Positions 1-5,723 of a DNA stretch of 30,146 bases are shown here, one piece after another. This DNA comes from a virus. A program made the position numbers and the translations under genes. The DNA is taken from IMG/VR virus record IMGVR_UViG_3300032288_001261, positions 1 to 30,146 of that record; one strand, written 5' to 3'. Position 1 is the stretch's first letter. The number at the start of each line of letters is the position of its first letter. The notes beneath the pieces are model-generated. The model was given only the letters and a program-made list of their open reading frames with translations. It did no database searches and had not been told where the DNA came from.

Positions 1-63
1 ATCGAAGAACTCAAAGAAATCATTGCAACCTACAAAGAGAAAGTTCGTATATTAAAAAAATAG
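1..63 (+). CDS. ninG: 3' end of ninG-like gene (duplicate of 30024-30086)
   Basis: These bases encode the last 20 residues and the TAG stop of the NinG-like protein that is complete at 29559-30086. The fragment is partial only because the circular genome was opened here. It is not a second gene or a pseudogene. Confidence 0.92.
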   Translation: MEELKEIIATYKEKVRILKK

Positions 64-71
64 TATATTTG
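64..71 (+). promoter_or_regulatory. Candidate -7 promoter box TATATTTG
   Basis: The octamer fits the Bacteroidota TAnnTTTG -7 consensus exactly and follows the ninG-like stop at once. No good TTTG -33 element lies 19-21 bases upstream, and the expected start point falls near the ATG at 76. If active it would serve the following genes or give a leaderless transcript. The same site appears again at 30087-30094. Confidence 0.4.
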
Positions 72-75
72 CCCT

Positions 76-204
76 ATGTACAGAATGCTTCGCAACCTAT
101 TGCGGTTAAATATTGTTAAATTGAAAGCACAAAGACGGATTAGAACAGATTTTCAACGTCTATTCTCACACGAAAACTTTGAGCTACTAAACCCTGAGGA
201 ATGA
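76..204 (+). CDS. Small basic protein, 42 aa, unknown
   Basis: The frame runs from ATG at 76 to TGA at 202-204 and overlaps the next start in an ATGA junction, which is the coupling used throughout this genome. The product begins MYRMLRNLLRLN and is rich in Arg, Leu and Lys in its first two thirds, ending acidic (LLNPEE). No known domain is recognised. It is the first gene of the chain of small genes leading to the terminase. The other copy of its start, at 30099, is cut by the window end. Confidence 0.6.
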   Translation: MYRMLRNLLRLNIVKLKAQRRIRTDFQRLFSHENFELLNPEE

Positions 205-440
205 CATCAGAAACATTTGCAGACTTATTGCTTGACAAATTTAAGGATGACCTAATAGAATCGGATGCTTATTTTGTAGATGCTGGAGCGTTTAGTTGTT
301 CACAAACTGCAATTGACTTTATACTTCAATTTATAGGAGAAGACGATTTAGATAGTTCATTTGATAAAGTTCTTTTTTTGTTTGAGGTAAAGGAAATTTT
401 AGAGAATAGAAGATACGAATTTTTTAAATTTAAAGGATGA
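201..440 (+). CDS. Hypothetical acidic protein, 79 aa
   Basis: Begins MTSETFADLL and is acidic and apparently all-helical, with no membrane segment or metal-binding motif. It is coupled to the gene before by ATGA at 201-204 and to the gene after by ATGA at 437-440. The position at the head of the chain before the terminase suggests either a small structural accessory or a leftover of the replication region. I do not recognise the family. Confidence 0.7.
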   Translation: MTSETFADLLLDKFKDDLIESDAYFVDAGAFSCSQTAIDFILQFIGEDDLDSSFDKVLFLFEVKEILENRRYEFFKFKG

Positions 441-694
441 CACGATACGAGAAAAAAATGGCAAAAAGCGGTGGAGTGCTTGTATTAATGTTTGACCTTT
501 GCTCTTTGGACGTGCAAGAGAAATGTAGCGAATATGGATTAACAATACCTGAATACGGAAAATTTTATTACGAAAACTTGGATGAAGCCTTAATGCTTGA
601 AAACAAATACAACAGAATAGTTGATAAAATTGACTATCGAATGCCTGAATTTGAATACAAGGTTATTTATAGATTAACATTAAAAAAGTTATGA
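437..694 (+). CDS. Hypothetical protein, 85 aa
   Basis: Begins MTRYEKKMAKSGG and is a mixed alpha/beta, tyrosine-rich protein without a recognised domain. ATGA overlaps tie it to both neighbours (437-440 and 691-694), so it is almost certainly translated as part of one mRNA. The sequence gives no direct sign of its function. Confidence 0.7.
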   Translation: MTRYEKKMAKSGGVLVLMFDLCSLDVQEKCSEYGLTIPEYGKFYYENLDEALMLENKYNRIVDKIDYRMPEFEYKVIYRLTLKKL

Positions 695-945
695 CAATCG
701 TTTTTTTAATAGCATTTGCGTGGTGGTGGTGCGAATTTGAGCCTATCCAGTACACAATCGACGCATTTTTTGCGTACTTTAAACCGAACTTTTACCTGAA
801 TTGGATACACGGCGGACTGAGTTGTATTAAGTGCGTTGCGTTTTGGAGTGCTTTAGCGTACACTGGAGAGCTTTTCTATGCTTGTTTGGTATCTTTACTT
901 ACCTTTGTCTTAAATCTATGCTTACAGAGGCTGAAATTAGCTTGA
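691..945 (+). CDS. Small membrane protein with CxxC motif, 84 aa
   Basis: The N-terminus (residues 1-13) is hydrophobic with three consecutive Trp, and residues 61-78 form a second hydrophobic helix. Between them a CxxC pair (C45, C48) sits in CIKCVAFWSA, resembling the Cys-containing motif of small phage and prophage membrane proteins of the DUF1360 type. That match is from memory and tentative. ATGA coupling joins it to the gene upstream, and its end overlaps the start of the next gene by 28 bases. It is probably an inner-membrane protein of unknown role. Confidence 0.65.
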   Translation: MTIVFLIAFAWWWCEFEPIQYTIDAFFAYFKPNFYLNWIHGGLSCIKCVAFWSALAYTGELFYACLVSLLTFVLNLCLQRLKLA

Positions 946-1124
946 TTGAAAACATCAAAATGCAACCTGAAGATTTACGTTGCACAAAAAAGAATGCAAT
1001 TGCTCTGCGTGACATTCGTAACAGGGTAATGAACGAGCGAAACACGAATTGTATGTGTGGACTTGTATACCGCAAAATCTACATTAAGGACTTTTTGATA
1101 TGGTATGAAAGCCTTGCTCGATAA
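918..1124 (+). CDS. Hypothetical protein, 68 aa
   Basis: I chose the ATG at 918 (MLTEAEISLIENIK). The in-frame ATG at 831 would bury 115 bases in the gene before it, whereas 918 gives an overlap like those of its neighbours. The product is helical, with a basic middle and two Cys in NCMCG. It ends 20 bases inside the sigma-like gene that starts at 1105. Family not recognised. Confidence 0.65.
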   Translation: MLTEAEISLIENIKMQPEDLRCTKKNAIALRDIRNRVMNERNTNCMCGLVYRKIYIKDFLIWYESLAR

Positions 1125-1656
1125 ATACATACAAAGTAATTACGTCGAGGCTTCAAAATACGCTGCCTACTTTATCCAACGCTCTAAACTGCCACTCAAC
1201 CCGAACACGGTTATCTCGAATGCTTATTTAAGGTACTGCAAAATACAACCAGCAGTAAAAGAGCCACACGAAGTCAAAGCGTACTTCTTTCATTTAATCA
1301 AAACAGAAATTTTATGGCGTGACACTTGCTCACGTTTGGAGATAGTAACCGCAGTAGAAGACGAACAGCACTTAACAGACGACAACAACACGGATTTAGA
1401 GGATAAAATAAACGTAGAGTTAAAGCTAACTGCTCAAAGCGAAGCTATCGAAATATACAGAGCGACTTGTAACGACAGAGTAAAGCTAATTTTCTTTGAA
1501 ACGTACTACGACAAAGGCTACAATACAACCCGTGCTATTTCGTCACACTTTGACATTAGCGTATTCGCAGCACACGGAATGATTCGTGAAATGAAAGACG
1601 AAATAAACGAGATTTACAACCAATTAAAACACGAGGACAGAATTAACTATTTTTAA
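1105..1656 (+). CDS. Sigma-factor-like helix-turn-helix protein, 183 aa
   Basis: The size and layout fit an ECF-type sigma factor. Residues about 30-75 are helical and resemble a divergent region 2 (ISNAYLRYC, then AYFFHLIKTEILWRD). A charged acidic linker covers 84-105. Residues about 122-170 look like region 4, with the helix-turn-helix in TTRAISSHFDISVFAAHGMI. Divergent sigma-like proteins just before the terminase genes are known in Bacteroidota phages and prophages. It may direct transcription of late genes. The region 2 match is weak, so a plain DNA-binding regulator or a terminase-associated protein is the alternative. Confidence 0.6.
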   Translation: MKALLDKYIQSNYVEASKYAAYFIQRSKLPLNPNTVISNAYLRYCKIQPAVKEPHEVKAYFFHLIKTEILWRDTCSRLEIVTAVEDEQHLTDDNNTDLEDKINVELKLTAQSEAIEIYRATCNDRVKLIFFETYYDKGYNTTRAISSHFDISVFAAHGMIREMKDEINEIYNQLKHEDRINYF

Positions 1657-1658
1657 AT

Positions 1659-1820
1659 ATGGGAATGTTTTTATCTTTTGCGGTCTTCGCTTTAACCATA
1701 GTTTACTCGATGTGCCTATGGAACGACACTATTTACACTGACAAAGTACTTGCTTTGCTCATAATTACGTACATTAGTTATTTAATAGAACAAGAATATA
1801 CAAAACGAAATGAAAATTAA
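1659..1820 (+). CDS. Small membrane protein, 53 aa
   Basis: ATG at 1659 lies two bases after the previous stop, and the stop at 1818-1820 overlaps the next start by 11 bases. Residues 1-20 (MGMFLSFAVFALTIVYSMCL) and about 31-44 (ALLIITYISYLI) are hydrophobic, making a two-segment membrane protein with a charged C-terminal tail. It fills what would otherwise be a 153-base gap. The overlap at its end supports expression. Function unknown. Confidence 0.6.
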   Translation: MGMFLSFAVFALTIVYSMCLWNDTIYTDKVLALLIITYISYLIEQEYTKRNEN

Positions 1821-2097
1821 AGCAGAATATTTAGGAAAAACGCTCACAAAGAGCGACAGCGTACTAGGAAAAGTCGTTGTAAAAGTAGACGAAAGCTGTA
1901 TTGAAAAACGAGCGCACCTTGTTGCAATGGGTTTCGACTTCATTTTTGAAAAAGAAAGGGTAAAGCCTGAAATTCAAGAGGAGATTGTAAGGTCAGAGCC
2001 TGAAATAGTAGACCAAGTTTACACTGACTCTCCTGAGGTTGAAGAGAAGCCTAAGAAAACACGAAAAAAGAAAACCAATGCCAACACCGAGCAGTAA
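1810..2097 (+). CDS. Hypothetical protein with basic tail, 95 aa
   Basis: Residues 1-55 look like a compact alpha/beta domain (MKIKAEYLGKTLTKSD). Residues 56-80 are an acidic Glu/Val/Pro-rich linker, and 80-90 are strongly basic (KPKKTRKKK). A small domain on a charged tail is common among head-associated proteins, and the terminase lies close downstream. It overlaps the HAD-domain gene by 20 bases. No family recognised. Confidence 0.65.
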   Translation: MKIKAEYLGKTLTKSDSVLGKVVVKVDESCIEKRAHLVAMGFDFIFEKERVKPEIQEEIVRSEPEIVDQVYTDSPEVEEKPKKTRKKKTNANTEQ

Positions 2098-2509
2098 CGA
2101 AACACACGAAGAGTGGATAAAGCGTTGTATGGGCGACTCCGAAAGCGTATCTAGTTACCCGGACGAAGCTCAACGTTATGCTGTTTGCGAGAGCAAGTGG
2201 TCTCAGGAATTTGCTGGTAAGAAAATCAGCTTTGATTACGACGGAGTACTTAGTACAGCAGCTGGTAAAGACCTTGCATTACAACTTGGAACTAATAACG
2301 AGCTTTTCATTATTTCAGCGAGACATTCAAAAGACGGTATGCTTGAAACTGCTGACAAGTTAGGAATACTAAAAGAGCATATATACGCCACTGGCTCGAA
2401 CAACGACAAAATAACGACCATAAAAAAGCTACAAATAGACGAACACTACGACAACAACCCGTTAGTAGTACAAAAGCTAGGTGGCATAGGCAAATTATTT
2501 ACAGAATGA
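2078..2509 (+). CDS. Two-domain protein with HAD-like phosphatase fold, 143 aa
   Basis: ATG at 2078 is preferred over the in-frame ATG at 2039, because it starts just before the conserved N-terminal motif and shortens the overlap. Residues 10-41 (EEWIKRCM ... RYAVCESKW) match a short Cys/Trp motif seen in head-morphogenesis and portal-associated phage proteins. Residues 48-125 look like a reduced HAD domain: motif I is FDYDGV (D53, D55), motif II is IISAR (S80), Lys 111 or 116 may serve as motif III, and DEHYDNN (D121, D125) as motif IV. It could be a small phosphatase. The role in head assembly is inferred from the motif and the position before the terminase. Confidence 0.7.
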   Translation: MPTPSSNETHEEWIKRCMGDSESVSSYPDEAQRYAVCESKWSQEFAGKKISFDYDGVLSTAAGKDLALQLGTNNELFIISARHSKDGMLETADKLGILKEHIYATGSNNDKITTIKKLQIDEHYDNNPLVVQKLGGIGKLFTE

Positions 2510-2709
2510 AATACTTCGTTATCGACATAGGAAAGAAAATGCTTAAACCGTGTCACGTTATTCAGGAATGGTGCAAAGCAAACGAATACCACTTTTTAGT
2601 GTACCTAACAGACGAGGAATACTACCTTTCAATGGAGGAGGTAACAGAAGACGAATTTCTTGATCACTTTTCAAACACGAATCAAAACAAATTAAATGGC
2701 AAAGCGTAA
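2506..2709 (+). CDS. Hypothetical acidic protein, 67 aa
   Basis: Begins MKYFVIDIGKKML with ATGA coupling to the HAD-domain gene, and overlaps the terminase small subunit start by 14 bases. The C-terminal half is acidic (YYLSMEEVTEDEFLDHF). Its last codons contain the sequence AAACACGAATCAAAA (2673-2687) that recurs before other structural genes, so the end of this gene may also carry a control site. No family recognised. Confidence 0.65.
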   Translation: MKYFVIDIGKKMLKPCHVIQEWCKANEYHFLVYLTDEEYYLSMEEVTEDEFLDHFSNTNQNKLNGKA

Positions 2710-3112
2710 ATACATAGAAACCCCCGAAAAGCTATACGAACTATTCGAGGAGTATAAAAAGAATCTAAAGCCAAGAGAAATCCAAAAAGCCACCGCAACG
2801 GGAGTAAAATCCGAATGGCACACCCCACCGCTAACGATGGAAGGCTTCGAAGTATATTGCTTTAAAAACCATTCAGACGTTCATCACTATTTCGATAACA
2901 CGGATGGAAGATATGAAGAGTATAGGACTATCTGCTGCGCAATAAAGCGAGAGATACGCAACGACCAAATCGAGGGCGGTATGGTTGGTCAGTTCAACCC
3001 GTCAATAACTCAACGTCTAAATGGACTTACTGAAAAGACGGATGTCACAACAAACGGACGGGACTTGTCAGAGATTAAGGTAAACATCATTCAACCGAGT
3101 GGAGCTAAATAG
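2696..3112 (+). CDS. terS: Terminase small subunit
   Basis: The 138-residue product fits P22 gp3-like DNA-packaging proteins. It has an N-terminal helical DNA-recognition part (ELFEEYKKNLK), the PPLTMEGFEVYC segment at about 43-54, a central helical oligomerisation part with YEEYRTICCAIKREI, and a C-terminal signature of the form GMVGQFNPSITQRLNGLTEKTD. It would recognise the packaging site and load the large subunit onto concatemeric DNA. It sits directly before the large subunit with a 14-base overlap, the usual order. Start at 2696 (MAKRKYIETP) follows AAACACGAATCAAAA. Confidence 0.88.
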   Translation: MAKRKYIETPEKLYELFEEYKKNLKPREIQKATATGVKSEWHTPPLTMEGFEVYCFKNHSDVHHYFDNTDGRYEEYRTICCAIKREIRNDQIEGGMVGQFNPSITQRLNGLTEKTDVTTNGRDLSEIKVNIIQPSGAK

Positions 3113-4250
3113 CACAATCATATTTGCAAAGAACTGGGAGGCTTTAAACGATTCAAGTAAAAGATTTGTCATTAACCAAGGTGGCTCACGTTCAAGCAAG
3201 ACGTATTCCATTTGTCAGATGTTAATCGTCTACTGCTTACAGAATCCTAACCAAGTGGTTTCGGTCATTCGTAAGACGTTCCCAGCATTAAGGGCTTCGG
3301 TTATGCGTGACTTCTTTGAGATTATGAAAGACCTAGAGCTATACGAAAAGACGAACCACAATATGAGTGAGAACATATACCGCTTTGGCAATGGGTCAAT
3401 AGTGGAGTTCTTTAGTGTGGACGACGAACAGAAAATAAGGGGACGTAAGCGAAACATAGCGTGGTGCAATGAAGCAAATGAACTTTGGTTTGAGGACTTC
3501 CAGCAGTTGAATATGCGTACCGAAGACAAGATGATATTCGACTACAACCCGAGTGATTCTAGCGGATGGCTGTACGAACTACCCGAGAACGAAAGCGTGT
3601 TAATCAAATCAACGTATAAGGACAACCCGTTTTTACCTGAGACCATAAGACGACAGATAGAAGACCTCAAGCGAACAGACGAAGCAATGTACCAAATCTA
3701 TGCACTCGGAGAGAAAGCAATTGCTAAGGTTAACATATACAACAACTGGACGTTCTTAAAAACGAGGCCTGAACGTTTCGTTAACTACGTGTATGGCCTT
3801 GACTTCGGTTACAACCACCCTACGGCCTTAATGAAAGTTTACTACTGCGAGAACGACCTTTACATAGAGCCTATAATCTACGAGAGTTACTTAACTATAA
3901 CCAACCTAATCGACAAGTTCAAAGAGCTTGACATCTCAAAGAACGACGACATACTAGCTGACTACTCACGACCTGAAATGATTTACGAGCTTCAGGTAGC
4001 AGGTTACAACGTGAACAACGCAAACAAGGTAGTTAATAAAGGAATCCTCAACGTAAAGACGTTTAAAGTTTACTGCGAGGATAACCACTACTTAAAAAAG
4101 GAATACGAGAACTATAAGTGGAAAAAGAAAGGCGATGACATAGGCGACGAGCCTATTAAGATGTTTGACGATGCAATGGATGCAATAAGGTATGCAGCTA
4201 CGTTCATTAAAGAAATGTACTACACGGATGACGCTTATATTGCGTTCTAA
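3099..4250 (+). CDS. terL: Terminase large subunit
   Basis: ATPase and nuclease motor that pumps DNA into the prohead. The ATPase half has a Walker A loop GGSRSSKT at 28-35, an adenine-side RKTFPALRASVMRDF segment at 58-72, a Walker B-like strand ending in CNEAN (E125 would be catalytic) and the coupling motif FDYNPSD at 147-153. The RNase H-like nuclease half carries acidic residues D235 (GLDFGYNH), D288 (ILADYS) and D361 (DDAMDAIRYA). The layout is that of the PBSX-type Terminase_3/6 families. At 383 residues it is at the short end for the family but has all motifs. Confidence 0.95.
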   Translation: MELNSTIIFAKNWEALNDSSKRFVINQGGSRSSKTYSICQMLIVYCLQNPNQVVSVIRKTFPALRASVMRDFFEIMKDLELYEKTNHNMSENIYRFGNGSIVEFFSVDDEQKIRGRKRNIAWCNEANELWFEDFQQLNMRTEDKMIFDYNPSDSSGWLYELPENESVLIKSTYKDNPFLPETIRRQIEDLKRTDEAMYQIYALGEKAIAKVNIYNNWTFLKTRPERFVNYVYGLDFGYNHPTALMKVYYCENDLYIEPIIYESYLTITNLIDKFKELDISKNDDILADYSRPEMIYELQVAGYNVNNANKVVNKGILNVKTFKVYCEDNHYLKKEYENYKWKKKGDDIGDEPIKMFDDAMDAIRYAATFIKEMYYTDDAYIAF

Positions 4251-4280
4251 AACACGAATGAAAAAATACTATTCTAAGTT
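4248..4280 (+). promoter_or_regulatory. Repeated gene-start element, copy before 4281 gene
   Basis: The gap starts with the terL stop and reads TAAAACACGAAT, then G, an A-run, and TACTATTCTAA at 4267-4277, just before ATGGC. Nearly the same sequence fills the gap at 9139-9172. TACTATTCTAA occurs again at 17491-17501. Position and conservation suggest a late promoter or a translation-start element. No bound factor is known. Confidence 0.45.
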
Positions 4281-5723
4281 ATGGCAATAACGATAATAAC
4301 AGAACCTCAATTTCACACACCAGCATACAACCGCGTGTACTTTGAAATCGACTCAACGAATAAAACAAAACCAAGTTTTCGTTACATATTTGACGTGTAC
4401 GACGCGGGAACTACTAATAAGATAGCGGAGTATAGGGTGCTACCAAGAAACGTTGACTTTTACGGCGAGATTGATTTGTCTCGTTTATTCTCAACGAAGG
4501 TAACGTTTAGCCTTGACCCAACGGTGACAAGTTGGTACAATCCAGCGGAGTCCTATTACCAGTACGATGTTAAGTTCGGCGAAGAGTATATTGTCTCTTA
4601 CAATTACACGGCTTCATTGGCAACTGGTTCTTTTATCGCTGGCGGTGCGTCTACACGCATAACAATAGGCACACACACGTTTGTCGCTGGTGACCAAATT
4701 GTAATTGACCAAGCGGATGGCGGAGTTGCGAATCCATTGCTTGAAGGTTTACACACGGTGGTTGCAACGAGTGCCACTTATATTGATGTTAATGTTTTGT
4801 TCAGTAATATTAACGACACAAGTATAGATGGAAGCGTTCGTTATTCAGACAACAGAAAAACGATATTCAGAGACTTAGACGAAACACAAAATTACTATGT
4901 ATTCAACGGCGCGTTGCCCTTTAAAGGTTTCAGAACTTACAATTATTTCAACTACAATTTAAGTTCAGCGGGTGACTTATTCCTGACAACACAACCAGTT
5001 AAAGGTTTTTATTGTACACCTCAGCAAGACATTTGGGTGTTTATAATGAATAACGGACAAGACAAGTTTTATATGTACTTTCAAAACTCACTTGGTGACG
5101 TTTACAGAAAGCCAATTAACACCACTAACAAATATAGTCAAGTCGCGGTTGGTCCAAACAACTTCGGAACTTTAACTTTGTATTCGGGTACGGGGACTGG
5201 ATTACTTCAGTCAGGTGTGACTTGGTATCGTTACTGGTTTGGTGACAATGTAACGGGCGCTCCTTATTCGGAATATTACCGCATTGACTTAGATTTTCGT
5301 TGTACTATTGAAGGCTACGAACTTTTATTCCTTGACCGAATGGGGTCGTTTAGTTCGTTTGCATTTCAGTTGAGAGCATACGAACGCGGAACTACCAAAC
5401 GAGAGACTTATAACAAGTACATTCCGGGCGACACGTCAAGCGGTGTGTTCACTTACGATACGTATGCAAGGGGGCAGAGTGTAATTAACCCAAGTGTTGA
5501 ACGTACGCTTGAACTAAACACCAATTGGATTACTGAAGAGATGTCTGTTTACTTTGAAGAGTTGGTAACGTCACCTGAAGTATACTTGAAGGACACGGAC
5601 GGCAATTACTATGCGGTCTTGGTTACGGACTCAGCGTTTGAAATCAACCGCAGTCGAAACAAGAACTTGTTTAAAAAGACGATTACAATAAAGTACGCAA
5701 ACGAAAATATAATCAATGGTTAG
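4281..5723 (+). CDS. Tail tip/baseplate-associated protein, 480 aa
   Basis: A beta-rich protein rich in Tyr, Asn and Thr with no signal peptide. Residues 1-115 form a first beta region (PQFHTPAYNRVYFEID). Residues about 125-190 look like an inserted small domain (RITIGTHTFVAGDQIVIDQA) of the kind found in many Bacteroidota phage tail proteins. The remainder is beta-sandwich-like. It lies between the terminase and a large hub/fibre-like gene that it overlaps by 8 bases. Role in the distal tail is inferred from composition and place. The exact part (distal tail ring, baseplate shell or side fibre) cannot be told. Confidence 0.6.
   Translation: MAITIITEPQFHTPAYNRVYFEIDSTNKTKPSFRYIFDVYDAGTTNKIAEYRVLPRNVDFYGEIDLSRLFSTKVTFSLDPTVTSWYNPAESYYQYDVKFGEEYIVSYNYTASLATGSFIAGGASTRITIGTHTFVAGDQIVIDQADGGVANPLLEGLHTVVATSATYIDVNVLFSNINDTSIDGSVRYSDNRKTIFRDLDETQNYYVFNGALPFKGFRTYNYFNYNLSSAGDLFLTTQPVKGFYCTPQQDIWVFIMNNGQDKFYMYFQNSLGDVYRKPINTTNKYSQVAVGPNNFGTLTLYSGTGTGLLQSGVTWYRYWFGDNVTGAPYSEYYRIDLDFRCTIEGYELLFLDRMGSFSSFAFQLRAYERGTTKRETYNKYIPGDTSSGVFTYDTYARGQSVINPSVERTLELNTNWITEEMSVYFEELVTSPEVYLKDTDGNYYAVLVTDSAFEINRSRNKNLFKKTITIKYANENIING

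Larger units (their letters stand above)
1..123. repeat. Terminal direct repeat, left copy (assembly overlap)
   Basis: This stretch is identical base for base to 30024-30146. It cuts through the end of a ninG-like gene and the start of the next small ORF. That is what an assembler leaves when it closes a circular or circularly permuted molecule, and is less expected for a natural terminal repeat. The non-redundant genome is 30,023 bp. Confidence 0.95.

Noticed and set aside
1-123. Natural direct terminal repeat
   Set aside because: It begins and ends inside coding sequence and has a length typical of assembler overlap; still open until read depth is inspected.
831-917. Upstream extension of the 918 gene
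   Set aside because: It would lie within the membrane protein gene at 691-945; the later ATG gives the usual small overlap.
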